Of a DNA stretch of 64,000 nucleotides, positions 22,155 through 34,256 are shown piece after piece. Source of the stretch: Gymnopus androsaceus JB14 (taxonomy: Eukaryota > Basidiomycota > Agaricomycetes > Agaricales > Omphalotaceae); NCBI GenBank assembly GCA_009733575.1, contig ML769423.1, positions 264,233 to 328,232 of the forward strand, in the 5' to 3' direction. The position numbers and the translations under genes were made by a program. The notes below the pieces were generated by a model. The model was given only the letters and a program-made list of their open reading frames with translations. It did no database searches and was not told the origin of the DNA. How positions within the stretch are numbered: position 1 is the first letter of the stretch; each line of letters starts with the position of its first letter.

Positions 22155-22186
22155 CTCCTTTATCATCACAAAAAAAACTACCATTT

Positions 22187-23056
22187 TTGAATACAGACAT
22201 GGATGTAAATTATAACACATTAATAGATTCTGGTGCTACAAAATCTTTTGTTGATTGGTCCATTGCTAAGGCTTTCCCTCAAAACACTAAGAAACTGCTA
22301 ACGCCAGTCCCTCTTGAACTATTTGATGGAAAACCCACCTCAGTGGGAGCAATAACCTTGACTTTTACGGACATTGTGAGCTTTGCAGATGGGACTCTCC
22401 ATACCATTGAGTTCTTTGTGACTTGGCTACACCCAACAGCACCAATAGTCCTGGGACTGCCCTGGCTACAGGAACATAATCCAGATATTAACTGGACTGA
22501 CCTGAGCATGGGCTTCTGCTTAACAAACGCATGCATATCAGCTGCATTATGTGGGGAACTACAGATCCCCACCCAGGAGGAGATGGAGACAGAAGAAGGG
22601 AAGGGGGAGGAAGCAGGGGACGGGGCAACAAGATCCAAGGAATGTTGATTTACCGTGAAATTAGAGGAAGCGGACAAGGAGGACGAAGAGCGGGTGGGAT
22701 TTGGGGGAGGGATACATCCTGAGGAAAGACTGGGCTCAGGAGATCCCCTCCTCATGGATATTAATGAATGGCTGCAAAGAGAGGATGAGTCAAGACGTAG
22801 GAGAGGGCAGGAGGAAGAAGGGGAGGTAGAAGAACAAGCAGGAGACTCCGTAAACCCACCCAAAAACACAGCCAATCCATCACCATTGCCTGACTCACCT
22901 GCAACTGTGGAATCTGTGAAAATCGAATTGGCGGAATCAGCATTCAAACAGAGATTTAGGGAATGGGAATCTCAATGGGAGGAATGGACATCTAACTGGC
23001 CTGCACGCAAGCAACAAAGGAGGTGGAAATACCAGCATTCCAAACCTCCCCCCTAG
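22187..23056 (+). pseudogene. Retroelement aspartic protease and linker
   Basis: The retropepsin active site is seen as TLIDSGATKSFVDW, with the second signature IVLGLPWLQEHNPDINW about 85 residues later. This enzyme cleaves the Gag-Pol polyprotein. The frame passes through TGA at 22646-22648 (CGA fits) into a highly charged Glu/Arg-rich linker ending at TAG 23054-23056. After that a frameshift leads into the RT segment. Confidence 0.8.
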
Positions 23057-23126
23057 AACGATACATCCAGTACCAGAGTCAATCAACAAAATCCCATCTA
23101 GAAACGGGCAGACGACAAGAGGGTCA

Positions 23127-24929
23127 ATGCAGAAGGTCATTTTCTCGCAAAAGAGCCAAAACCCAGTGTCACAAACATCCAACCTGAACATCAAAGGGAA
23201 ACCCGTTAGCCTAATTGGGGCGGCCGCAATGAGTCAATTATTGCAAGATGGAATGCCTGCATATATGCTACATATCAAACCTACCAATATTGATTCCACC
23301 TCAGAGATCGGACGCTCAGCAAAGGAGCCTCCATGTGCAGATAAGGCACCTACATCCAACGTACCCAAACAGGAAGACAAACGGACGGCAGATGAGATCA
23401 ACAGAAGAGAAAGAGAAGAGGAGGAGGAAAGGAAGAAAGAGGAAACAGAGGAACTAAAGAAGCACATCCCTCTACAGTACCAGGACTTTCTGGACATATT
23501 CTCCCCAGGAATGGCTAAGGAACTGCCTCCTCACTGCCCGTACAACATCAAGATTGAGATAGAGAGTGACGCCCTTCCCAACATAGGAAAGCTCTACAAT
23601 ATGTCGGAGGTGGAGTTGAAAGCACTCAAAGACTACCTTGACAACATGCTGGGAAAAGGGTTCATCCAATCCTTGAATTCACCTGCGGGAGCTCCAGTCC
23701 TATTTGCAAAGAAGAAAGATGGAACTCTGCGACTTTGTGTAGACTATTGAGCACTCAACAAACTCACATGGAAGACCAGGTACCCCTTACCACTCATTGG
23801 AACACTGGTGGTCCAGTTGCGGAAGGCAAAGATCTTCACAAAGATCGATTTACGGGTGGGATACAATAATGTGCGAATAGCAGAAGGTCACAAATGGAAG
23901 ACAGCCTTTAGAACTTGCTACGGATCTTACGAGTACCTAGTCATGCCATTTGGATTGACAAACGCCCCATCTGCCTTCCAGTTCTTCATGAACGGCATTT
24001 TTCATGATATAGTGGATATTTGCATTGTGGTATACCTAGACAATATCCTTATCTACTCAATGGACGAGGAATCACATACTCAACATGTGAGGAAAGTACT
24101 CGAAAGGCTGTGGGAGAACAATTTGCATGCAAAACCGGAAAAGTGCGACTTCCATACATGCATAGTGGAGTATCTGGGAGTCATAATATTGCCCGATGGA
24201 GTGGCCATGGACCCCAAGAAGGTCGACACAATCCTTTTGTGGCCTGCACCTAAGAACATAAAGGAGCTACAGGGATTCCTAGGGTTCGCAAACTTCTATA
24301 GGCGGTTCATCAACAACTATTCTGGCATCACAAAGATCCTCACCCGCCTCCTGGAAAAGGGAAACTACTGGAAGTGGATGCAGGAGTGTCAACGAGCCTT
24401 TGACATACTGAAGGGCGCATTTGCAGAAGCTCCTATCCTTGCACACTTCAACCCCAACCTCCTGATTATAATGGAATGTGACATGTTGGATTGGGCAATA
24501 GCGGGAATCCTCTTGCAGTTGGACCCAGGATCGGGGGAGATCCACCCGATAGCTTTCTTTGCATGAGGAATGATTGACACTGAACTCAATTACAACATCT
24601 ACGATAAAGAACTCTTAGCCATTGTGGAAGGGTTCAAACAGTGGAGGGCATACTGCGAGGGATCCCGCTTCCGAATACAAGTATACTCAGATCACAACAA
24701 CTTGCAGTACTTCACCATGACAAAGGTACTGACAAGAAGGCAGGCACGTTGGTCCAAAACCCTCTCAGCCTACGACTATACCATCAACTGTTGGCCAGGG
24801 ACACTTGGAGCAAAACCAGATGCGTTAACTCACAGAGCGGATGTATATCCAAAACGGGGAGCGGAACTGGCTCATGTTAAATTGGTCAACAAAGGAATTC
24901 TTATTCCACCCAACCATCTAAACACATGA
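23127..24929 (+). pseudogene. Reverse transcriptase and RNase H domains
   Basis: The order is a pre-RT region (YQDFLDIFSPGMAKELPPH), fingers (GAPVLFAKKKDGTLRLCVDY), TGA at 23748-23750, then KIDLRVGYNNVRI, MPFGLTNAPSAFQ and the catalytic box. That box reads VVYLDNILIYS rather than YLDD (Asn codon 24042-24044). RT thumb and connection follow, then TGA at 24564-24566, then RNase H ([27 protein letters not shown]) to TGA at 24927-24929. All three TGAs fit former CGA. The altered catalytic Asp alone should abolish polymerase activity. Confidence 0.9.
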
Positions 24930-25128
24930 GTCATATTGCCAGTGCAACAGGGAATGGCCAGTCTGGCAATGGAAGACATGACTCTAGCAAGAATACAAAA
25001 TGCACCACCCAACAACCATGTCAAAAAAGTCAGATTAGGAGGTTCGGAAGGAAAAGTGGAAGGGGAAAAGTGGGTGGATGGTGTGATGAGGAGAGGGGAA
25101 AAGATATACGTACCCTCGATGGCATTCC

Positions 25129-28083
25129 AGGCTACCACAATTTGTATCATGTTAGATAGGCCAAAGTGTAACAATCCAGTATCTAATATGAAGTAAATCC
25201 ACAGGATATCCAGGGCCATGGATTCCAGGGCGCCAGGACCTCTGGCACCCCTGGATTCAAGATGTCCTGGATTCCGTGTCTCCTTAGTATTGGCAAGCAA
25301 ATAGGTATTGATAGTGAGAGTGATGATGGTCTCATCTAGTCATCTGACAACCTATCTCTACTGATCCCATCAACAATCATGTGACACTGTCACACAGTAC
25401 AAATTGAAATTTTTGAAATAGTAATTGATTATTACAGTGATGACTTTGTCATCTAGACCAAGCAACCTACCTCTGCTGATCCCATCAGCAGTCATGTGAC
25501 ACTGTCACACAAACTATAAATTAAGCTTTTGATTACTATGAGGATGGATCCCAGAAGGAGACCTAGGGATAAGGTAAACTGTATAAGTAGTGTGACAGTG
25601 TTACATGTGTCACATGACAAAAGGTGGGCATGAGGTGCCATAATTAGTGAAAAAATCATGAAAAATAATGAAAATATTCATAGGATGGGTTTGCAGCCTG
25701 TACATGACTTTTAATAGTAGTCTATGGAATCCATGAACTAGTAAATGTACTAGTCCGTGGATTCCATGGACTAGTAAATATACTGCTCCATGGAATCCAT
25801 GAACTAGTGCATTTAGTAGTCCATGGATTCCACGAACTAATGAATATACTACTCCATGGAATCCATGAACTAGTACATTTACTAGTCCATGGATTCCATG
25901 CATGAACTAATGAATATACTACTCCATGGATTCCATGAACTAGTACATTGACTAGTCCATGGATTCCATGAACTAATGAATATACTACTCCATGGATTCC
26001 ATGAACTAGTACATTTACTAGTCCATGGATTCCATCAGCTATTGAATATACTACTCCATGGAATCCATGAACTACAAAACATACTAGTCCATGGATTCCA
26101 TGACCCACAAGATATACTACTCTATGGAATCCATGAACTAGTAAATATACTCCTCCATAGAATCCATGAACTAGTATGACTTACAGGTACTATTACAACT
26201 ATTAGATTAGTTAGCAGTGCAAGTTACTAGTACTAGGACAACCATTAGATGAGTTACTACTGTCCCATTTCAAGCACTTCGTAAGGGCCTGTGACTGTGA
26301 CCAATTGTATGAATATTGTTTTTTGTAGGCATAGAGCGTAACCTGTGACACTCGAAATTTTAGGGGACAACATACGAAATTTGGTGCCGCAGGCCGCAAT
26401 TTTTGGATTGAAGTTGCTCAAAATTTTGTAGACCCCCCATGTGACCTGCAACATGGTGTAACAGTTCGTAAAATTTGGATGTCCTGTGACCTGTGACTTA
26501 CGAAGTGCTCAAAATGCTACAGTAGTCTGACTTATTGGTACTACTACAACCATTAGATTAGTTACTAGTCCGAGTTATTGGTACTAGTACAACCATTAGA
26601 TTAGTTACTAGTGCAAGCTATTGGTACAGTTGTACTAGTGACTAACCTAATGGCTATAATAGAACCAATAAATCAGACTAGTAACAAATCTAACGGTTGT
26701 AATAGTACCAATAAGTCGGACTAGTAGCTCATCTAATGGTTGTACAAGTACTAGTAACTAATCTAATGGTTGTAGTAGTACCAATAACTCGGACTAGTAA
26801 CTAATCTAATGGTTGTAGTAGTACCAATAAGTCAGACTAGTAACTCATATAACAGTTGTACTAGTACTAGTAGCTTGTACTGCTAACTAATCTAATGGTT
26901 GTAATAGTACCAATAAGTCGGACTAGTAACTAATCTAATGGTTGTACTAGTACCAATAACTCGGCCTAGTAACTGATCTAAAGGTAGTAATAGTACCAGT
27001 AAGCCGTACTAGTTCATGGAATCCATAGACTAGTATATTTTGTAGTTCATTGAATCAATAGACTAGTACAGTTACTAGTTCATGGAATCCATGGAGTAGT
27101 ATATTCATTAGTTCATGGAATCCATGGACTAGTAAATATACTAGTTCATGGATTCCATGGAGTAGTATATTCATTAGTTTGTGGAATCCATGGACTACTA
27201 AATGCACTAGTTCATGGAATCCATGGACTAGTAAATGTACTAGTTCATGGATTCCATGGAGTAGTATATTCATTAGTTCGTGGAATCCATGGACTACTAA
27301 ATGCACTAGTTCATGGAATCCATGGACTAGTAAATGTACTAGTTCATGGATTCCATGGAGTAGTATATTCATTAGTTCGTGGAATCCATGGACTACTAAA
27401 TGCACTAGTTCATGGATTCCACGGAGCAGTATATTTACTAGTCCATGGAATCCACGGACTAGTACATTTACTAGTTCATGGATTCCATAGACTACTATTA
27501 AAAGTCATGTACAGGCTGCAAACCCATCCTATGAATATTTTCATTATTTTTCATGATTTTTTCACTAATTATGGCACCTCATGCCCACCTTTTGTCATGT
27601 GACACATGTAACACTGTCACACTACTTATACAGTTTACCTTATCCCTAGGTCTCCTTCTGGGATCCATCCTCATAGTAATCAAAAGCTTAATTTATAGTT
27701 TGTGTGACAGTGTCACATGACTGCTGATGGGATCAGCAGAGGTAGGTTGCTTGGTCTAGATGACAAAGTCATCACTGTAATAATCAATTACTATTTCAAA
27801 AATTTCAATTTGTACTGTGTGACAGTGTCACATGATTGTTGATGGGATCAGTAGAGATAGGTTGTCAGATGACTAGATGAGACCATCATCACTCTCACTA
27901 TCAATACCTATTTGCTTGCCAATACTAAGGAGACATGGAATCCAGGACATCTTGAATCCAGAGGTGCCAGAGGTCCTGGCGCCCTGGAATCCATGGCCTT
28001 GGATATCCTGTGGATTTACTTCATATTAGATACTGGATTGTTACACTTTGGCCTATCTAACATGATATAAATTGTCGTAGCCT
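25129..28083. mobile_element. Foldback (giant palindrome) element inserted in the retrotransposon
   Basis: The left end AGGCTACCACAATTTGTATC and the right end (its complement with two changes) start inverted arms that stay alignable for hundreds of bases: 25129-25720 mirrors 27510-28083, and the tandem-repeat cores (25720-26170 and 27000-27510) are also mirrored around a centre near 26640. Core units are GGATTCCATGGACTAGTA-like words and a roughly 40 bp unit containing CTAATGGTTGTAGTAGTACC. It carries no gene: the long frames in the core are periodic translations of the repeats. No target-site duplication is clear. Confidence 0.85.
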
Positions 28084-28086
28084 GAA

Positions 28087-29275
28087 GTGTCAATGGAATC
28101 ATTCCATCCAGAAATCATCAAGAAATTCCATAACCTCAAAAACAGATTCCACCCAAACCGCAGAAGCACATTGGGACTAGTCATGCAGCAATACTACTGG
28201 CCAGGAATAGCCAGGGACGTACAACAACATGTACGAGACTGCAAGGAGTGCGAAAAGAGGAAGAGTCGGTCAACAAGCTTGAAAGAAGAGCAAACCCAAC
28301 CCAGCGAATGTCTCGCAGCAGTAGTCCCACTCAATGAGGCTTTACTGATAGAGCAGGTGAGGGAAGCTCGATCCAACACCTACATGAAAGAGAAGGCGAA
28401 GGAGATAAGGGACAGATGGGAGTTGGAAGTAGTGGCAGACAAAGGGCTTCTAAGAAGGGGGGATCTATGTACCCCAGGTGGGGAGACTTTGGGCGGACAT
28501 CATTCAGGCTTACCATGACCATCCGCTACAAGGTCATCCGGGTGAACGGAAAACCAGGAAACTGGTATCTCAACTGTTCTACTGGAGGGATATGTCGGAC
28601 AATGTCCGAAACTATGTTAGGGGTTGCCACAACTGTGCCAGAGCAAAATCACAATGGCACAAACCCTTTGGACTATTAAAACCCCTCCCAATAGGGGAAT
28701 GGCCCTGAGATTCCATATCTTTCAATCACATCGTTCAACTTCCAAAGACCCAGGGAGAGGAAGCATTTGATGCTGTCCTGGTAGTGGTTTGCCATTTAAC
28801 AAAACAAGCAATTTACATCCTGTGTTACACAACCGATAAAGCCAAGGACTTCGAGGACTTATTCATTACCCATGTATTCGCTAAACATGGGCTCCCGTCA
28901 AACATCACATTGGACAGAGGTTCACTTTTTGTCAGCGAGTTTTGGACCAAACTGTGCATGGCCCTTCATATCGGAGCACGTCTATCTATGGCATACCACC
29001 CACAGACGGATGGACAAACAGAGCAGGTCAACCAATTGTTGGAAGCGTATTTACAAATTTACTGTGCCTACGACCAGGACAACTGGCACAAACTACTTCC
29101 AATGGCCGAGTTTGTGTACAACAACTCACCCCACAGTGCAACAGGAGTGTCGCCCTTCTTTGCAAATAAAGGATACCACCCAAAACTCACAATCAAACTG
29201 GAAAAAGTGGCTAACACAGATGCCAATGCTTACGCATCCCAACTGCATGAACTCCATGAGTACTTGAGGGGGAGC
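28087..29275 (+). pseudogene. Retrotransposon integrase, two zinc-binding-like segments
   Basis: A first HHCC-like segment (QQYYWPGIARDVQQHVRDC at about 28190) is followed by a linker. A second occurs at 28490-28650 (HDHPLQGHPGERKTRKLV, then RGCHNCARAKS) after a frameshift near 28480. The catal​ytic core follows: TGA at 28706-28708 where Trp is usual, FNHIVQLP with Asn (28724-28726) where the first catalytic Asp is expected, then LDRGSLFVSEFW, AYHPQTDGQTEQVNQ, and the GVSPFFANKGYHP block. Integrase inserts element cDNA into chromosomes. This copy is inactive. Confidence 0.85.
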
Positions 29276-29336
29276 TGAAGGTCGCAAACGATAGTTATGA
29301 GAAGTACGCAAACAAGAAGCAGGAGGAAAGCCCAGA

Positions 29337-29827
29337 GTGGCGGGAGGGAGACTTGGTATGGCTGGACATGAAGAACATCAAACACGTTGTCCGACGAAGA
29401 AACTCGACCACAAATTCATGGGTCCCTACCAAATCCTGGGGAAAATCAGGAGCCACACATACCAACTGGACCTCCCTGGCGATCTCAAAAAAATCCACAA
29501 TGTCTTCCATGTTGACTGCTTGAAGATTCATAATGAGGATGTGTTCAAACGCAAGTGAGAACCACCCCCGCCAGTCTTTATTGACAGAAACACAGAATAC
29601 TACATAGAGAAGGTCCTAGACTCCCAATCACTGAAAGGCGGAAGCAACAAAATCCAGTATCTGGTGAAGTGGAAGAATTACGGAGAGGAATACAACGAGT
29701 GGGTCCCATGGCAAAGCATGGCGGGCAGCATTGAGCTGATTGAGAAGTGGGAAAAGGCCCACCCGAAGAAGAGGAAGCTATGGAGGGAGCTCCTGGAAGA
29801 GTTGCAGAGGATGGTGGAAGAGTAGGG
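29337..29827 (+). pseudogene. Integrase C-terminus with chromodomain
   Basis: A GPY/F-like segment (DHKFMGPYQILGKI, YQLDLPGDLKKIHNVFHVD) runs to TGA at 29556-29558 (CGA fits). In the same frame a chromodomain follows: YYIEKVLDSQSL, YLVKWKNYGEEYNEWVPW, then a Lys/Glu-rich helix ending at TAG near 29825. The Tyr/Trp residues expected for a methyl-lysine cage are present. Chromodomains steer chromovirus integration to heterochromatin. Confidence 0.85.
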
Positions 29828-30176
29828 GGAAGATCGGGAGGAGAAGGAGGAGCAAAGGGACACCTAACAACGGTAAGTCCCACTCACTTATTTCCCTTTC
29901 AAGCATTCCATCCTGCACTTGCGGTGTTAACTTTTATCAAACGCACAAATACTCTTCACTTTTGAACACTGAACGGACAGAAATGGCTCTTTCATTTCTT
30001 TACTAATGATTCAAATGCACATCTCTCACTTTCTCACTTATTAAACAACAAGAAAATCAAGATTTTATTGATTGAGTACAAAGGAAAAAAGGACAAAAAA
30101 GGGAAACAAAAAGAGACGTAAAACAAGACAAAGGAAGAATATCAACAGGGGGAAATCAATGGAAGGAAAGGGGGAC
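29828..30176. other. Spacer between chromodomain and antisense gene
   Basis: AT-rich, with a purine-rich stretch at 30080-30180. No gene is supported. It holds the converging 3' ends of pol (+) and the antisense gene (-). Confidence 0.4.
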
Positions 30177-33100
30177 TTAGCATGAATAGGAAGGGGAAGG
30201 GACATTGGACTCCGCCACAGGGGGAGGAGGAGTAGTGCTAATACCAGGAGGGGTGGATGCTTCCTCATCATTGTCCAGACCATTGCTCTGCATCTCGACA
30301 TCACCCTTGTACTTCACCCCGGGTATACCACCCCAATTGCTTTCATTGCCAGCATCCTCTTGCCCAGCTCCTCCTTGAGATCTACTATCTGCATCATCCA
30401 AATCATCTATGTAAATGTCGTCAGCATTATTCTGTGAATACAGGGGCGCATCTGGACTGGTGGGAGTAGGAGGTGGACAAACAGCCACCAACTGCCCTTC
30501 CAAATGCAGAAGTGCTGCTGCCCGAGATTCCCAGTACTCCTTGTCCTCAATGCAAGTCTGAAGCTGGACACGAAGGAGATTTCAAGCATCTGCACACATG
30601 TGGGACAACAGGGGGAGGAAGAAAGTGTGGCAAAGGGAATCTGAGGGAGGAATGCAACCCAAGGGTTGCGACATGTCAAAGGGCAAGATGGGGTAGAGAG
30701 GACATTGGGTATGGTGATGTGGGGGAACAACCAGACCCACATACTCTGCCAAACTGAGCAAGGCAGCAGGGTCAATAGTGCTGTACTGATCCACCAAGGG
30801 CGCAACACCTTCACAATATTGACCTGCCACCCAAAGGAGGAAGGAAAGAGACTGCTCCATGTGTGAGAGACACTCACGAAGATGCAGACAGAGATGTTCA
30901 CTAGCCTCCTCAGCATGGTCATAGGCCTCAGGATTGGCACAACCATGAAGGAGGGAGGAACAGATCTCTTGAACCAAGAATTCCACCCTGTGGGCAACCT
31001 TTGCCAAGAAAGAGGCGGGACAAGCAGACTTGAAATGCCTAAAGACATTAGACAGCTGGGAGAGTTCTTGGCAATATTGCTCCACCTCAGGACGAAGGAG
31101 GGCATTGGTTTTGGATGCACCCTCCAGGGAGTATGAACCACCGAGCTGAGTGACAAGGTCCAAATTACTCTCATAGAGGGAGCTAGTGGAGTCTTCCACA
31201 GAGCGAACATGTTGACAGAGATACTCACAAGTGCCCAGTAAATCGTGGATGAGTTGGGAAGTATTCCCAATCTCGACCTCACAACGGATGGCACAGTCAA
31301 CTACCACACCATGGCCCTCCTCCAACTTGCGCAGTCCCACCTCATAGCAAGCCAGGATACCTTCCAAATCCTTGATTTGGGCAGCAGGAGCCTACAACAA
31401 GAAGGTGAATAGGATACCTAGGAGGAAGGGCAGAAAAGGAATGTATGGGGTATCCGGGAACTACCAAAGCCTTGTAAGCCTTGGCCTGGGCAGCACTAGC
31501 AGCAGAGGCTGCAGCACTGTCTGCCAAAGTCCTAACCTCACCCTCAAGCAGTTCATATTCCACTTGATGGTTTTTTAGTATCCACTCCTGCTCTGAGTTC
31601 AAACAATGAAGGTCGGCCAGCTGGGTTTCCAAATGCTGCATCTGAACAATGGCCATCCGATTTCATGCCCGCTCAGTCTCCAGATTGAATTGCAAGGAGT
31701 TGAGACGCCTTTGCATGTTCAACAACTCCTGCTGAAGAGCTCCAATATTGTTGGTTTGTAATACGGGCATGGGAGGCTAGGAGAAGAAGAATCAGAATAA
31801 GGGTCAGAAGAAAAGTAAAAGAAGAAGGTGACATCTCACCAATGGCTCCCAACAAACCAGATGGGCAGGATTCAGCCAATGGCTGTCACCATGAGCATCC
31901 CAAAGATCTGTCATGGCAGGGTCACAACTGGAGGCAATATTGACATGAGCCCTGTTGTAGGCAGCTCCATCCAATCTGGGTCACTCAAGTAACCTAGGAG
32001 GAGACCACATCCGGCGGGGGACGGGAGACCAATGGTCAAGAGCAGGCACAGATGGGACAGGCAGGACAGCCAAGGGGGAAAACATGGGAGAGTGCTGAGG
32101 AGGAATGGATGGCGAAATAGGAGAAGGAGCAGTAGTGGGGGCAGCAGCAGGGGGCAGGCTGGGGACCTTGCAAGGAGGGGGAGATGATGTCGAGGGAAGA
32201 CCCTGACTACCAGGAAAGACCACAGGAATAGTGGGAACGGGTCTGGAGGAAATGGCATGTGACATGGAGGAACCAGTGTGTCACTGTTGCCATTGCTGGG
32301 CATCCAAACCTCTTTTCTGATGACAAGCCTTCTTCTCTTTCTGCTCCTGCTCCCACAAATCCTCTTCCCAATTTGCCTTCACTGCCCATTTTCCCTTCCA
32401 CTGCTGCTCTAGCTCTAGGCGACGCTTGGTCTCAGCTACAGCAAGACGTGCATTCTCCTGGTCCTTGAAAAAGCGAGCTTTGCTTGCAGCAGCATTCTGA
32501 GCCTCCATGGCCTCAAAAGCTTTCAGCTCATGGGCCAAATCCAACCCTGGAGGGATAATCGTGTTGCCAACTCGCAAAGGAACAGAGGGAGCTTGGGGAC
32601 AATCAGATGGAATGGGACGTATGGGAGGAGGGATAAAAATGGTGGGACCACGGACAATTCGTACCCTGTGGGGAGGAAGGGTGGAGGGAGGAGGAACAGC
32701 GGATGGAAGAATGGTGGTACCTAGCTTACGAGGGGAGCTCCAGGACCCAGGAGCATGAGGCTCATAAGAAGAACCCAGAGGGCTTACCAGACCATCGGAT
32801 CAGGTAGGAGAGGACCAGGAGGTTGACAATATGTCCACAACCAGGAGGACCAACATGATTGGTGGAAGGTGAGAGGGAGTCATTGGGATGAGCAATGCCA
32901 GTGGATCGAGCAACGTATTGAATGGCTTCCTCAAGACTAGTGAAGAAGGAAGGGGTTGATGATATGAATTGTAGGACCAGGGATTCAAATGAGCCATGCA
33001 AGACTCGAACTCCTGCTGAGCCCAGGAGAGAGGGGCACCAAATTGACTAAGAAAATCCGAGTCAGGACCCAAAATCACAAAAAAGGGAAGAAGAACATGG

Positions 33101-33536
33101 ACATAGCGAATAATCAATATCAATAGGCTATTCCGAGCAAACAACCCTTGTGAGCCCTCTGACAGGCATCGCACACCAAATTGGTGCCACTGGCGGCACT
33201 ACACATCTCCCCTTTACCCTCACAATGAGCGCAATGGTTCAAGCACTTAACAACTTGATGCCACTCGAGATCTGTAGCATCAATATCGAAGGAATGTCTA
33301 CCAAACTGGAAGACAGCCTTCAATGCCTCATTGATTTCCGCAGAGGTTGCAGTCTGCCAGGAAACGGGGCAGAGAGGAGAGACAACAATGGGGATACACT
33401 GCTCAGACATTGAGGGTTTGGCAGTGGCAGGACAACGGGAGGAAGGAGAGGAAGGCAAAAGGTTCGGCGATGGGGACCATTTGGTCTTTTTACAGGGGGA
33501 AGCATTGGAAGGAGAAGAAGGCCTTTTGGGGGGCAT
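30177..33536 (-). pseudogene. Antisense gene of the retrotransposon, coiled-coil and Cys-rich
   Basis: This lies on the minus strand between pol and the 3' LTR. It starts at ATG 33536 (MPPKRPSSPSNASPCKK). A Ser/Pro-rich N-terminus leads to a Cys cluster, HCAHCEGKGEMC..CDACQRAHKGC (near 33130-33230), with zinc-binding spacing. Further on are a coiled-coil segment (ENARLAVAETKRRLELEQQ, about 32400) and a long helical domain at 30582-31367 (GVRKLEEGHG-like start, ELSQLSNVFRHFKS). Acidic C-terminal segments end near 30177. Frames change several times with no clean introns in places, so I call it broken. Similar antisense frames accompany some basidiomycete Gypsy elements. Function unknown. Confidence 0.5.
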
Positions 33537-33718
33537 TTTGGGAGCGTACAACAGAGAGGATAAGGAAGAAGTGAGAATGGGGAAGTTGAACATAAAATTT
33601 TCAAACTGTTTGTTGGCACATTTGGGTCCAACAGCGATCACGTCATTCTAGAACCCGCGATCTGCCAATTGACACACAAACCCAATCTAGATGCTAGGGG
33701 CCTTAGATGGGGGGGTAA

Positions 33719-34256
33719 TGTCATGCCCTGTACCACCAATTTCACTATCTTCAACCCTCTAGCCCTCCCAATCCTATGCATAACCTACCCTACTGGCCCG
33801 ACAACCGCCCACTAAGTCCATGACATATCCCAGCTACTTCCGTACATGCTTACTACTCACCAATCCCACATCCCACACATACATAATCTGTAAACTCCCT
33901 TGGAAGATCCCTTGTCTTGATATTAACCTGTTTTACTCTAGTATCTTCTGTTTTCTCTATTTTCTTATACTCTTGTCATTTCATCTACTTTCACAATATA
34001 CGCTTGTTCTGGCTTCCATTTTTTGACTCATGTGTCAACTTGACTACCAGCAAGCTCATATGACAATCAGACTCACTGCCATCAACTACTTGATGTCGGC
34101 TCACACAACTAGACTCAGAACTCGCATACGGGAGCTTTGGCATTCCCAATCCACCCACACACGTATTTGATTGTGGATCTCACCTGCCTTTCTTACTAAA
34201 GGCCACAAAGCTACTTTCAGTACCTTTCCCTAAGACCGTCGACCCCAGTCTTACAT
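33719..34256 (+). repeat. 3' long terminal repeat of the retrotransposon
   Basis: A polypurine run (AGATGGGGGGG) directly precedes TGTCATGCCC, the expected LTR start. The probable end is CTTACA near 34255. The 5' counterpart is not in the window, so the right boundary rests only on the TG..CA rule. Confidence 0.55.

Larger units (their letters stand above)
21617..34256 (+). mobile_element. 5'-truncated Ty3/Gypsy chromodomain retrotransposon
   Basis: In + order it holds the gag C-terminus with a zinc knuckle, aspartic protease, reverse transcriptase, RNase H, integrase, chromodomain, an antisense gene and a 3' LTR. The pol order and C-terminal chromodomain place it among fungal chromoviruses of Ty3/Gypsy. 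The 5' LTR and most of gag are missing: the element starts immediately after the right TIR of the KDZ transposon. A 2.95 kb foldback element splits it between RNase H and integrase. Multiple stops, frameshifts and catalytic-residue losses make it dead. Confidence 0.85.

Noticed and set aside
22279..22947. 222-codon minus frame over the protease
   Set aside because: Shadow of the retropepsin frame, which has the DSG and GLPWLQ signatures.
25720..27010. CRISPR-like array of spaced repeats
   Set aside because: The units are imperfect, mirrored around a centre and part of a foldback element in a eukaryotic genome. No cas genes are present.
25700..27500. Long reading frames with LVHGFHEL/NPWTSKCTSSW periodicity on both strands
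   Set aside because: They are translations of the GGATTCCATGGACTAGTA tandem units and have no protein-like composition.
4696..29558. TGA reassigned as a sense codon or selenocysteine, because many frames pass through TGA
   Set aside because: The intact Clp1-like gene and both TET/JBP-like genes end in TGA at their expected C-termini, and affected genes also carry frameshifts. Decay explains the pattern better.
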